Part shown: piece after piece, positions 22,340 to 35,500 of the stretch
How positions within the stretch are numbered: the first letter of the stretch is position 1
Layout: each line of letters opens with the position of its first letter
From: Harmothoe impar
Taxonomy: Eukaryota > Annelida > Polychaeta > Phyllodocida > Polynoidae
Assembly: GCA_947462335.1 (NCBI GenBank)
Contig: OX381709.1
Span: 62,798,609 to 62,862,608, forward strand
Reading direction: 5' to 3'
Length of the DNA stretch: 64,000 nt
The notes under the pieces: generated by a model
Told to the model about the DNA's origin: nothing
Database searches by the model: none
Seen by the model: only the letters and a program-made list of their open reading frames with translations
Program-made: the position numbers and the translations under genes

Positions 22340-24560
22340 TTGGGGGTTTAATGAGTGTCTGGTCAGCTATATACACTCAGGTGTGTCACACAACATGTGT
22401 TATGGGCAATAGCAATGGATCCAATGACTTCATCAGGACAAGCAATAAACTCATACCTTTGCATATGCCATCTACATGTCGACTTTTCATATTATGTAAT
22501 TCATCATTATACCCATAATACATTCGTTTTGTTTACATGCTTCAAATACCTATATCCCCTATAGTGTCGGCCCAAACATTGCGCTCGAACATTTCATGAC
22601 TGTCAGCAATAGAAAACCTTTAAATTAGCATTTGAATTGAAATTGATCTGATTCCGGTGACAGTAGGGCATTTAGAAATAATTACAAAGCTCATAAATGC
22701 AAACGTAACATTATGTTTTTAATATTGCGATAGGAAATGCCATGCATCCATCTGTTTTAATGAAGTACGGTGTGTTAAAGGTCCCTATATTCAAGTTACC
22801 TCTCGTTAACAGTTATTGAAATGCCAGATTTCTTGATAATTTCTCGGGCGTTCTGGCTAGTTACTAGTACATTGGTTAATAGCAAGATTCATTATAACCT
22901 CTCTGATCGGAGACAGAAAAAAAAAGATGAATACTAAACTAACTCATTCAAAGCTCATAGCTTTATCTAGTAGAATATCCCTGCAGAGGTATATCCCTCG
23001 TGATATCACACTTGGAGCAATGAACACTTTCATGATGACTAATGGTATGTTGAAGTGTCAAGAAAGAGACCGAGCATTTATTGAAATCACTCATTCATAC
23101 TACATGAGTCCCTTACTAAAATGACATTATTTGAAAGTGTACAGCATAATCTTAACTTTTGAATATACTTACTGGTAGGGAACCGTGATAAGTCTAGTGT
23201 AATCCACCAAAATAAGTCAAGTAGAAACCTTCAACTAATACCCTTTTGACCCGGTTACTGCGGAGGTGGTGGCAGCACCGATTATTTGCAGAGGTCACAA
23301 TATAACCAGATAAAGAATGCCATAATTCTAGGGTTTATTTTGACTACCGTCATAGAAACTGCCTGTCGGACCCCCTCCCCCGCCTCTGTGCAACCACAAG
23401 GCCCCTACTGGCATGTATCCATAGGGCATATAATGACAAAAGGGCTGTAACAAGCTGATTACTCTACCATTCTGAATATGGCAGCGATAAAGAACGAACC
23501 TTTATGCAACACGTGTCTCCCGGTCTATACAATCCAACACATCACTACTTCTACTCTCATTGATGACATACTAGTCCCCCAACCACCACTGAGGAGACAA
23601 GATGGCGACTAACACGGGAAGCTTCAATGCAACCCTATATAAGGTTGATGGATGAGGTGGCCGTCACTGCAGGGGGTTAATATCACACTAGGGGTGCTGT
23701 AAGGTGGACTTAACTGGAGTCCAATCTGCCGAGGGGTGTGAGAAAGCCCCATCAATGGGACATACATAACTCCAGAGGTGACTCTCCCGGAGATTTAAAC
23801 AGCCTCCAGCAACGCCTGCCAGGTGTGCTGCAGTAGCAATGGGTCTTTGGGGTGACTAACATCGATAGAAGACCCGCTTCTCATAAGCTAGTTCTTTTTT
23901 TTAATATTTGGAAATTGGACCCATATCCATCATGATGGCAGCTTTGTTATGCAGCGCTTTTCAAATGTCCTTGTTGGACATTCCTGTGGAGTGATACCAT
24001 TGGCCTTTTGCAAATATTTGATTTCTCAGATACTGATATGTTGATATGTGGGTGAAATCAAACATGCAATCAATTTCGTCTCGTGAGTAATGAAAAGCAG
24101 AGGTGACATAGAATGATGTGACTTTTGAAACCTAAATCGCTATTGAATCCTACATGTACAGTTATGTGTGAACACATGTATTAGGTGGGTTCGTATATTA
24201 ATATGAATACTAGGTAAAACAGATACAACACGGAAACGTGCAGAGTGACTGTTCCTGTATCAATTTCTAACCTATTTTCTCTCAGTATATCCCCTAGACA
24301 AAAAACAATCAATCAATTCACAGTACATTTATCCACACGGTGAAACAATAATATTTGTTAAATTGGAGGCAATACTTGGTTCCATATCAGACCTAGGCAG
24401 GCCTCCTCTGTTGGTCTTTGGCATTAGAAACAGTGATACCCGCCAGGACCCCTGAAGAAGATGAAGGAGACTCTTCCAGACCGTTAACTCCTCAACTAAG
24501 TTCATACTTGTAACAGGGATCCAAGATGACACATGGGTGGTTTGGGTGTTTGATGGTGCA
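22340..24560. repeat. Diverged tandem duplication III, left unit
   Basis: Collinear with 24570-26160. Shared landmarks are GAGATTTAAACAGCCT (23790 and 25479), GTGAGAAAGCCC near 23738 and 25427, CATTGGCCTTT near 23998 and 25649, CTCAGTATAT near 24283 and 25833, and CAGGGATCCAA near 24513 and 26121. Period is about 1.7-2.2 kb. Non-coding. Confidence 0.82.
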
Positions 24561-24569
24561 TGGGGTGTA

Positions 24570-26160
24570 TGATCAGGTATGTACATTTAGGTATGTCACA
24601 TACATGTATTGTGGGAGAAAATAATTTAATCCAATAACTTCATAATTATTACAATGGGTAGTTTTACACAGATAGAATATCTATTTTCTTCTCATTTGAG
24701 TGCTAGCTGAGATTGTTAATAAATGACATTTGAATCGGGTGATATTATGAGTCCTGGCGTTGAATCCCCGCCTCCTCTATAAAGGCCCATAGTGCCGGTC
24801 ATCACTCAGCTTCGACTGATACTGGAGGGGTAATGTAGAGGAATGTATTTCAAATGCAAATTCAAATTTGTGATGCAAACTGCCCAATCAAAAAAAATAT
24901 ACTAGTGATTTGAGTCAATTTTATAGGGACATAATAAGGTTGGGAAGCGAAATACATATCTATAGGTTGGAAGCGTATACAAAGGAGCAGTATCACTGAT
25001 TGCTCCCACACTGTGGAGACAGAAGCATTGACTGATTATTTATAGAGGGATCGCACTAAGGGGATAAGGAATGTCATAATTCCAGGTCTAAAAGCTGCCT
25101 GCCGAGCCTCCACCTCAGCAGCTACAACTGGTACAAAGCTACAGCTGGCATATCTATATCATAACAGAGTAGGTGTTGGGGGTCAACAGCTGTGCCATGG
25201 TGGGTGTATCAGTGACAGGAAGGGGACATAAAATGTCTTCACTGATCCTCACAATCACTGTCCTACTCACAGAGTTGAAACACTGGTATGTGGGAACTGG
25301 TCACATCATGGCTTCTGACATAAGATACAAGCCTATAGAAGAAGCTAGGATGATGGATTGGGTCATTGAAGGGATTAATATCACTCATGGGGTGTTGTAC
25401 AGTGGACTTCATACTCCTGAGAGGAGTGAGAAAGCCCTAAAATTGGGACATGCATGACTCCAAAGCTGACTCTCTCTGAGATTTAAACAGCCTACAATGC
25501 CTGCCACCTTTGCTGAAGCAGCAATTGGTTTTGGGATGACTGACACCAAAAGAAGACATATATTTTGGAATAGGAACCACATCCATCATCATACAGCAAT
25601 TGCGAAGGTTCGTGTTGGATGTTTACCTTTCATCCTCGAAAATTATGCCATTGGCCTTTGTTTTCCTGGAACTTCACTTGCTGACATTTACGTGGTGATA
25701 TGCAAGTAAACTCAAACGTGTTGATCTGCAAAACCTTCGAACGGTATCCATCTCAGGCAAACCAGTTTCAATATGAAAACTGGACAAAGTCAGGTCTGTA
25801 TAACAATATTAAACATGCTTTAGTTCGTTCATCTCAGTATATTACCCAGACGAAGACAATGATTACATCCAGTATCACATTATTATCATTCCAAAGAACT
25901 TACAAAACCTACTATAAACACCTTGCAAGCTAACCATAGACCAATAACATGGGAAGACCGACTCAATACAAGATGCTAGGAGGGGCTAGGCATGCCTCCT
26001 TCATAGTTCCACCCCAGGGCAGTAGAAACAATGAGACCCCTGTCAGAATCCCTGTTTGATATAGATGGAAGGGACCTCACAGCTCTTTCGCTGCTCCTTC
26101 ACCTGAGGTCTGCCCAACATCAGGGATCCAAAAGGCCACGTCCAGTGTCTGGTAATTCTT
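24570..26160. repeat. Diverged tandem duplication III, right unit
   Basis: Second copy of the 22340-24560 unit, shorter by deletions, ending just before the (GATA)/(GA) microsatellite. An open frame of about 94 codons at 25173-25457 has no counterpart frame in the left unit and is not considered coding. Confidence 0.82.
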
Positions 26161-26238
26161 TTGATCTGGGCAAGATCTTTAACAATGCCGTCCTCATCAG
26201 TGGTTATGGCAAAGGGGGGGGGGGTGATAATATAAATT

Positions 26239-26243
26239 GATAG

Positions 26244-26320
<77 letters not shown>

Positions 26321-26339
26321 GAGAGATAGAGAGATAGAG
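26239..26339 (+). repeat. Compound (GATA)n-(GA)n microsatellite
   Basis: About six GATA units run into a long GA run with scattered GATA interruptions. Overlapping Ser/Leu-rich and Ser/Ile-rich open frames on the minus strand come from this repeat. Confidence 0.97.
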
Positions 26340-27824
26340 CAAGCCAGGGTAGGAAATATCAGCAATGTGATATGGAGTAGTACTCTTAACAGATAATGGC
26401 AGACAGTGTGCAGTGCTAGTAAGCAAAGAGGAACACTTGAGCTGGGGAAAATAGTACACAGAAAAGGCAAGCTTTTCAGGGATGTTGATATGGGGGAAGG
26501 TTACGTAAAGATAAGGGGCTCACTCACTATTGCAAAAGGTATTGACACAGTGTAGTTTGAAGCACTACGGGATACGGGTCTAAGTGGAGGTGAGGGCTTC
26601 GCCACACAAAAAGCCACCCACCCTGTGAAGTGTAGCAAGCTGTGAAATGATGCCAACACAGTCGTGAATCACCTTGATCTGCCTTCAGAGAGGGGGTGCG
26701 GAGAGTTCAGAGCGGAAACCAAATAACTAGATCAATAAGATCAAGCGTGTTAGCAAGATTAGATGGGCAGAGAATAGAAAGAGAAGGGTAACACAAAGAC
26801 ATAATTGGAATTATCATAGATCCTAGGTGGAATCTACGGTATCTAGGCCATATGGGCTTGGATGATATAAGAGACAGACTGATACATGTTATTGAATAGA
26901 GCAGGGGGTGGTATTAATAAATAGAAGAGACAAAATGTATGTGGCGACAAAGTAGTAACAAATATAGATGAAGATGAAAGGTCCCTGATATATCAGTGCA
27001 ATGACCCTGCATACCATTTAATTGAATTGCTATAACATGACTGACAGGGAGGGAACCCAATCCCATTCGGCCAGGTCTATATGTGTGTAGTATAGAGTTT
27101 CTGCATGCTGGTTTCAGGTACACATACATTGCATGGACAAAGGCAGACAAGGAAATAGATACTTGGCTGACTGCCTGTCTTTGTTTTCCACACAGTGCAT
27201 TTGGCTGAAGATTACATAGGACAAAGCTATGTAACTCTACCATCAATATACCTGTGTAGGCGGTTGAGGAAATGAGCATGTCCTTTACACCTGATGTTTT
27301 TCTGCACTTAGTGTATGACAACTAGAATTCACAATACTCTCATCTAGAATTCACAAAGGTGTACCTAATACAAACCACAGACCAAATCCTCTTTCATCTT
27401 TTGACTATTTATCCACCTGCACATTATTTCAGACGCATCCTTCAGAGTCAGCTAAATCAAGTTGCACTATTTAAAATGGTCTACACAGCTAGATATCAAC
27501 AACGTAATGTATGTACTTTATACATAGTCTGAAATTCAGATAATCATGCCCGGTGGTCTTATATTGTATAGAAATGCTGTATGCATGTTACCAGTTGGTA
27601 CCAGAGATCTACGATTACACACAGTAGGGTAAGAGTAGGGTAAACAGTGAGAACAAAATACTGGTATTGTTATCACTGAAAAAGAACAAACAGCTCCAAC
27701 ATAGGGCACCTGTAGACCCTAACACTACAGGTGTGTTTGTTATTCTGCTTGTAAGAAGGATCTTCTACAGATACCTATCCCTAACACATGAAAAGGCGAT
27801 CTATTTTTCATTCTGGACACTTAC

Positions 27825-27929
27825 CAAATACCATTGTTTTTCCCATAGAGGGTCTCGCAGCGAGAGGTAGGGAAGTTGGTAGTCGCGTTTTACCCTCGTC
27901 TTGGCAACTTGCTGTTCCACCCAACGAAC
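27825..27929 (-). CDS. Furin/PCSK-like proprotein convertase, exon A (prodomain end and cleavage site)
   Basis: This exon encodes 35 residues of a kexin/furin-family calcium-dependent serine endoprotease, an enzyme that cleaves precursor proteins after dibasic sites in the secretory pathway. The translation reads VRWVEQQVAKTRVKRD and ends in DPLWEKQWYL. EQQVAK followed by R-V-K-R and Asp is the classic end of the inhibitory prodomain, where the enzyme cuts itself. The DPxWxxQWYL block opens the mature catalytic domain, and its Asp is a calcium ligand in furin. Borders: acceptor ...CTGCTTACAG before GTTCGT, donor TTG followed by GTAAGT, both phase 0, length 105 bp. It continues in frame into the exon at 21496-21362. 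The earlier part of the prodomain and the signal peptide were not found upstream. Furin 1, PCSK5/6 or PCSK1 type cannot be settled from this stretch, so no symbol is given. Confidence 0.95.
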
Positions 27930-28591
27930 CTGTAAGCAGAAAAAATGAAACAAATTTCAAAACTTTGAAGCTACTGTATGAGGAGTGACGGGCACGTATA
28001 AAAGGCTAATATTTAATGGAAATAAGCAATGAAACTCTCTGGCGATTGAAAGTTTCATTCCCACGAAAACAATTATTTTTACTGTAGCGTTGCGTGCTCA
28101 TCGGGCCAGTCGGATGGGGTACCGGTACGTGCCGAGAATGAATTAGCAATGCTGGAAATGGCAATTGGTTCAGTTCGGAGGGAACTAAAAACTAGGAGAA
28201 CGTGGAGGTTTTGGCAACATCAAGTGTTCTTTTCAGATGAGAACAAAAAGTGAGCTGGTTATAGAAACTGTCTGAAGATGGAGTGAGTCAGATAGTACTT
28301 TGTATGGGAAGATGAAAGATAACAGAAGACAAAACAGCGTAAGTACATAAGATGTGTGATGAGACTTGTTTTGGTTCTCCAGTGTGGTTTATAGATGCCC
28401 TTTAACATGGTATTTGGTAACAAATATGACGTCAAACTTTCAATGAGAATATTTGCTGACTATTTTACACATAATTATTGGTTATATAAAAGGTTCTAAT
28501 TGGTGGTGGGGTCGCGTGCTTTTATATTACCACTGACTTTGTCTTCCACCGGTAAAACTAGTAGAACCATCCATACATGCATCACATGTAC

Positions 28592-28669
28592 ACACTCAGA
28601 AAAGTCAGCGTCATTGTCGCTTAAATCCCCCGTGCTTTTAGCGACAATGACGCTGACTTTTCTGAGTGT
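28592..28669. mobile_element. Fold-back element, copy 1
   Basis: A perfect 29-bp inverted repeat: the left arm at 28592-28620 begins ACACTCAGAAAAGTCAGCG, and the right arm at 28641-28669 is its exact reverse complement, ending CTTTTCTGAGTGT. A 20-base centre separates them. The same arm sequence forms the fold-back at 41309-41425. No transposase; target duplication is not clear. Non-autonomous DNA transposon is the likeliest class. Confidence 0.8.
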
Positions 28670-29470
28670 ATAGCTTCATAAATTTTAACTGTTCCTCGAT
28701 TTACAAATACAATAACTCATAGATAATAAGCAAAGGCCCAGTAAAACAACGACCAGTGGTCTCACGTTCTATACATGACCAAAGTAATGTTCAGTTATCT
28801 ACTTACATTGACCTAATATAATGCCAATAAACTACGGAAATTGCCCATCAATAAGGGCCATACCCTTTAGAGGAAAAACAGAAAGATGTTATCTTGTCTT
28901 TATATTACCATCGATAGCATGTGTGTGTTTGTGATGGGAGGTAGCCACGCAAATCACCATTGGAATGTATCAACGATTACTTAAGTGCCTGTTCTATGGT
29001 GATCGGCATTTGCCATCACGACCTGCCCATAAACATGTGCCGATAATGCTCTGTAATGTGCTGCCAATGACACTGATCCCATTATCCCAGTCCTCCACCC
29101 CTCGCCCTGCTAACGCCGCACAAAATGCACCGCTCATTTCAACGCCATTTGATCAGCCACGAGCGCCTGGCCTAATGAAATCTGTGCCCCAACCAGCAGT
29201 GGATCGGGGCTGTTCATGCATTATAGATGACCCTATCCTGGCTGCATACAATCTGCGTGCCTCCTCCGGTAGTGGCTGGTGACCCACACAGTTGTCATAT
29301 CCCGCCTTCATGTCTGAACGTGAAGGCCACATTTAGTGCTTTAATGCCCTATGCCCTTTGTCGTCATGATGCATTCTGATTGGCGAGTAACTCGCTGGTG
29401 TTGTTTATATGATGTGCATCATGCTTGCCAAACAGGCCTCAAACACTCCCAAACGATCGGCATCATGTAA

Positions 29471-29510
29471 GAATGCAGCCCTACCGATTAGACTCTCCAG
29501 GGCTGCATTC
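29471..29510. other. Perfect 12-bp hairpin
   Basis: GAATGCAGCCCT and AGGGCTGCATTC enclose a 16-base loop. The arm sequence recurs at 45530 inside another inverted-repeat structure. Confidence 0.6.
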
Positions 29511-31229
29511 ATGTATCACGACGATGAAGGAATACTCCATTAAAGTAATATGTAATTCTTAAAGGACCAAGGGTAGAAACAGAAAAAATGGGATAGGATT
29601 AACAACCATAAAGCAGCACTGCGGAGGCATTAGAAGCACAATGTGACTACTATGTTAAGACTATTATGAATGGAGAGCACAATGCATTAGTCAAGATAAG
29701 AACCGACAGGATAAGAAAACAAACAAGGAAACGCCCTAGGAAGAAAAATGAACACATAGGCCCTCTCTGTGGATGCGAGGAGGAAGATAAACCACAAATG
29801 ACACAAAAAGTAGGAAATTAAAAGAAAACATAACCGAGTGATAAGAATCACAACGCACTATTGTTGTTATTTCACAATGGAACGTGTCTCTCCCATTGTA
29901 ATCCACGCTTACCCCTCCATGCAATCCTATTCAAGTCACATTGATGCTATCGTGAGAGATCCACTAAGCTAGCTAGTTTCTCCCCAGCCATTGATTCAAA
30001 ATGTCTTTTACACTCATGTACACGAGCACGGGACTGGGTATAAAACAGACAGCATGTGCTTTATCAAAGGCTATACACGATGCCAAACCTATATCTGCCC
30101 GTGCTGTCTTTTGAATTGGGTCGGAAATAGACATCAAGATGTGTGTGTAGTACATGATGAGACATACATGACTAATTCCAGCTATGTATGAGGTACTAAA
30201 GGAATAAGATATCCAATGAATCTGAGGTATGGTACCTGTGTTGATGGTCTTTTGTAACTGAGAAGGGACGGAGAGACTGTATAGGGCTTAGCATGCAGCA
30301 TTGAGACTACTCATGTACTTCGGGAGGTCTTTGAAGTCTTATACATGAAATTGTTAATTCTTGTCCTTAACATGTGGTACATATTAATACCATGTATGTC
30401 CGCTGGTTTAGTAGTGTTTATACATTATTTCAAGGAACTCTGAATGTCGCGATGTCGCGTGAGTAGTACTGCGTTTTGGTGCCCTGGATCAGGCTATACA
30501 CGGAGGGCATTCAAACTTAAAAGAAGAGAAGGCTATTTCGGTGCAGGTGTATTCTAGTCTGTGCTTGACTAGCCAGGTGCAAACCACTCATTCCTCAGAC
30601 ATTAAGCCTTTAAGGGCGGCTATTCTAGCTGAATGGCGGATTTTCCCTGGGGGCGGGGTTTCGCTAAATCCCATATAGTTATCAGGTTGCGTCGGAGATG
30701 CTATTAGCACTACAGTCGTATACGATCTACGTTGTGTTTAAACATGCCAGCCTCTTACACTATCTGATTAACATATTCTATTATTCATATAGTGTGATTC
30801 AACAGGCATTCCTGTTATAAGACCCCGTCACTGGTAATCACCCTGTGACATTTAAAGAAGCAAAAAGCACCCTATCATCATTGTTATAGTGATAAGCGTA
30901 TAAAGGTGGTACAGAGTATAACTGGAATACGTGTACAATCTCAACTTTAAATAACTAAAGAATGTGATGCTCTACATTTGTGATTCAAACATATTCTGAT
31001 AAAAGAGATTTTGAGCTAAATGCTCAATATGCATTTACCTTTAGCAAATTTGACAGGAAAATCGCAAATGAGTTCATATATTTTATACAGGAAACCCTTG
31101 TCAGGTAAGGATAAGAAACTCACGTGGTGGCGTTTAAACAGGCCGGGGTGTTTGTATAGCCTGTACTGCAATACAGGGTAGTCTTCCACCTGGTTATGTT
31201 GACATCCACCTGTCATGCTGTAGTAAATA

Positions 31230-31259
31230 GTCTACATCCGGCCTGGGATGGATGTAGAC
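31230..31259. other. Perfect 10-bp hairpin
   Basis: GTCTACATCC and GGATGTAGAC enclose a 10-base loop. No associated gene. Confidence 0.6.
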
Positions 31260-31889
31260 AATTGCCCACAATCATCCTCAATAAAGATAGTTTATAAAGA
31301 TGCACCAATTAAGCACGATGAACCAATGTAAATAGTTTACTACCCAGCAGTACATTTATACCATTTCCTTCATCTTCAAATACAACTGAGAGCTTGATCC
31401 CCGGCCGCAGTAGTTTTATGCATACGTCTTTTATATCGGTGGTATATATTTAGTACGAGCTGATTTGGCTGTCGGACTGATAATACGTGGCATACTATAA
31501 CCAACTCTTGCCAGCATAGAGTGCACAGGCAATCCATAACCCTCGCCCTTTATCAAAGGCGTTGTAACCTGAGTTATTAACCAGTGCAATTTACAAGTAG
31601 GGTTATTGGATGTGACAACATATCTATCATTATTTCAGTAACAGCTACTGTTCATAAATTGCTCCCTGACGTACTCGTTGTTGAGTAGGTTGATGATGGT
31701 GTTACGTCTAGACAAACAGTATATCCATCCACATTCTGAGAAGATGATTATGTTGCTTTGGTTAATTTGTGTTGATGACATACTATATTAGTTATCCTAT
31801 GATCATGAGCATGATAATTGATCAGCCAGCCACTGCCACAAGAAGCGTATAATAACAGGTAGCTCTTATTAGTTACGTTGGTTAATGCT

Positions 31890-32564
31890 ACCTCACTGAC
31901 ACCAGGTGCACCAGGCTCTTAGACAGTGGTTTTGAATGGTTTCAATCTCATCAACCAAGTCACTCGTGCTACTTTCAAGACAATAGTGCCCATAATCAAA
32001 AGTACCCTGCACCATTTGCTTATAAAGGAGCAAAGATTGATCTGTGTCCATATATTTGCATAGGCCCCTCAGGTTATGGAGTTTCCGATTACCAGTGTTT
32101 ATTATTTTAGCACATTCCTCTTTAAAGGATAGAACTGAGTCTATGATCATACCAATTTGTGGTACTCTGTTTACCATGACACCATAAAACTTGTGTTTTC
32201 TCAACATTGACTGTTAGCCTGAAGTCATCGCACCACTGGCTGACTCTATCCAGATCCTCCTGTATTAGAGTTCTCGCGATTGCCGGATCCTTATTACCAA
32301 CGGCCAGTGCCAAGTCATCCGCATACATATAATATGAACCATTTCTGATATTATCAACAATCCCGTTTATATAAATAAGGAAAAGCAGTGGGCCAAGGAT
32401 GGACCCTTGCGGCACGCCACAGTCAACCTTGCATACACAAGAAATCACCTATAACAGTATTCTGAGTTCTATCACCAAAGTAACTACGGAACCATGCAAG
32501 TGTTAAGCTCTCTCAACAGAAGGAGGTGATTTACTGTGTCAAAAGCCTTCCTCAGATCGAGGAA
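31890..32564 (-). pseudogene. 5'-truncated, frameshifted non-LTR retrotransposon (LINE) reverse transcriptase
   Basis: Conserved reverse-transcriptase blocks appear in order but in different frames. FLDLRKAFDTVNHLLL starts near 32564. LTLAWFRSYFGDRTQN follows in a second frame, apparently after a small deletion. GVPQGSILGPLLFLIYING and YMYADD (catalytic YADD at 32325-32314) lie in a third frame at about 32448-32150. A thumb-like region continues in a further frame to 31893. FxDLxKAFDxxxH, GVPQGSxLGP and YADD are diagnostic of LINE ORF2 proteins of the jockey/CR1-like assemblage; the exact clade is not decided. At least three frame changes and the missing 5' half make this a dead copy. It is antisense-neutral to splicing, lying in the convertase 5' region on the same strand. 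Confidence 0.9.
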
Positions 32565-35500
32565 TCATCATGGACGAGACACATGAAATGTAGTTAAGAT
32601 GCTTCCAAAAACAGTCAGAAATGGAAACTGAAATGTAATCATTTCTTTATAGACAAAGGATACACGTGCAAATGATTTCTGAGAAGTCCCACATAATAGA
32701 CGGCAGCACAAGTCATTTGGAAACAGCAGATAGCCAACAACATTTTAGACAAGATAGCCCGGAGGCATGTAAATACAGTTCTAGACTATACACGTTCTCG
32801 GTACAGATGCACATTCTGCCCTCAGCGTATTACAAATGCCAAACTTACTTCTGGCTGATCTCCTAAATACTCGCCAGGTGCCGTCACTAATTGCTTCAGC
32901 ATAACCACGCGGAGATCTGCGAGATCTAGCGTGACGTTAATTCCGGTTCCTGTAGGCGTGGGTCCAACGTCAATAGGACACAGTCTTACAGACTATACAA
33001 TGCTGTTTGAAGAAGCTGAGTGGAGGCATGTGGAAAAATTGGCAAACCGAGCAGAATTTCTGAAGGGGCCCGAGGGGGCAAATCTTCTCCCAGGGCCGCT
33101 TTCTCTAAGGGACATGGTTTATACGTTCTCCCTTGTACATGGGTGGGTGTGAGCCGGGTCAGCGAGTAGAGATGTTTGCTTTGGGTAAGAGGTAAGAGAC
33201 TGTCGGGCTGATGTAGGGGAATTAGCAGTAGGTGTTGGTGGTACTTAGACTAGTGGGTGTGGTGTGGTTTGTGTACTTGTCAGCATACGCTGGATGAAGG
33301 AAGCAGTGAGGGGAGTATGCTGGAAGAATGTTCCAATGTTATTTCAAGAAGAATCATGAAATACCTTAATACTCTCCTGTGCAGGAGATGATGAAATCGT
33401 CCCGCATACCTAGCATGCTTATGCCATTGGTCCCCTTATCAAGTTGGTAGCGTTAATGAATTGTGCAGGATATGTACACAGTAAATAGTGATCCTAAAAA
33501 TAAGTCCGTCTATACCGCAAACCAAAAGTAGATTCTACTGCTCATGTACACTAATACCGTAGTATACATGGTAAAACTAGAGTATCTTGTACTGCTCAGC
33601 TACATTACTACTAACACTGTAGGCACAGGCTAAAATGTGAACACATAATTCAAAAGGAGAAATATACTGTAGTATTTTGTACCTTGTGTACGTGCCAGTG
33701 TGGGAATAAACTGTGGACAGAGGCTGGCTGTGATGGGAGACTCCGCCACCCAATAGAAATTGCTTTCTTCGCTGCTATACATGTGAGAGCACATTCAACT
33801 GTTCCTCATAAGGATTCAATAACATACTGTTTTCAGATCCGTATTAGGACTGTATCTATGGTCATTGAGGATTAAAGCAAATTTAAGCCGAAACAGCAGT
33901 AGCCCCAGTGAGATAACAGGACAGCTGTACTATTAGGCAGCCTGTTCGGAGGTCTTTATGTAGATTAATGCAGAGGGCCTGCACTTAAGCCTGCCTAGTG
34001 CTCGTGTCAGGACCAGGGAGGAGCCAGAGGTGAAGAGGGTGAATAAGTGGGGCAGAGGCTGATGTAGACAGACACAGAAACACCCACAAGGGTGAGCTGT
34101 AGGCCGCTTAGAAGTCAGCCCTGGAGGAGAGCCCCAGGAGGGGTAAACACGAGGTTAACACCTGGATGGGATGTACTGGAGGACCTGGGATCCTCAGTAG
34201 ATCCGACACACACTGACACAGAGCGGCCTTTATAAACACACACCAGCCGGTCTGCTTGAAAGTAGGGGGGCGAGCTGCAACCGAGACATACGACCACCGA
34301 CCGAGCCCTGTCAACTCCTGATTTCAGAGATGCGCATTTTAAGGCTTCAGGGGAATTTGAGCTAGGGTCCCGAGCCGCATGTCTAGATTTTCTGCCTGTT
34401 AGACTTGACAGGGGTGTATGGTGAAGCCAGAAAGATGATGAACACTGCTATACACAGTATGGGTCTACCTTAAACAAGAAACAGCAGCGACTATAATGGA
34501 ACAGCCAACCATCCAGTGAATGGCGCATTTATGTACGGCCATCGTGTCCTTGGTGTAATCGGTCCACGACGCCTCCACTGTGGTAATTAATTCAATCAGT
34601 TGGCATCATTTAAATGATTTTCTGACAGTCAATATTGAATTGCTGTTCAAATACAATTACTCATATTAAAGTACTAGTCAATGTCCTGACGTGTGATGAG
34701 CAAGCCTCAGTTGTAAAAGATTAATTTAGAGGATTCACAAAATAAAGCATCACGGATGAAGGAGAACATAACGTGTGGGGTACTTTTTTGTTGTTGACAG
34801 ATAGATTAGCATTGATGCGTCTGCTTATCACCATGTACAGGGATGACCTCGATGACTAATGAATGTCTGGTTACATTAATTACCTTGTCACCTTACATGT
34901 GCCTTCTGTGCTAAGAGCCTAGGCGCTACCCATCAGCGAGTGTTGAGACGCTTACAATACTACAAAGCACGATACAAAACGGTACGATAGTACGTCCAAC
35001 TGGGAACCAGAATATGTACACACATCACGTGTATTCACCACACCCCCAGTAACCCTGGAGGACGACCGCCTACACATGGCCTTGCTGTACATGGAGGAGG
35101 GTGTATCTTACTGATGTGACCTCACACTGACCCTAGTGTGAGCCGGTACCAGAGTCCTAATGCCATAAGGGACCCCATTATGAAGACACAATGGGATGAA
35201 TGCTTTATCATGCCATCTTCATGTTATGTGGGCTGCGTTCGTAAAGCCTTCTTGGTAGGCACAGGGATAGGGGAGGGGTCCGATGTGTTACATACAGAGA
35301 AGGTTTGTGAATGCCCCCTGTGTACAGAGTAGTGTGGGAACTGCTGTTTCTAATAGGACACAATTAACACAGTATATACCCATTCATCACACAGGCAATG
35401 AAATAATCAGAAACTCAGTATGAAAATCAGAACAGAGCCCTCCACTGGGAATACACTGTAACTTATTCCCCTGCTTGATGCCAGACCTTCACAACTATGA

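Larger units (their letters stand above)
21497..27824 (-). other. Intron between convertase exons A and B
   Basis: A 6.3-kb phase 0 intron, donor GTAAGT (at 27824) and acceptor TTTGCAG (ending 21497). Most of it is tandem duplication III (22.3-26.2 kb) followed by a (GATA)/(GA) microsatellite. The stretch 26.4-27.8 kb shows no recognisable gene or repeat. Confidence 0.92.

Noticed and set aside
26043..26470. Ser/Leu- and Ser/Ile-rich open frames on the minus strand
   Set aside because: They are the (GATA)/(GA) microsatellite in translation.
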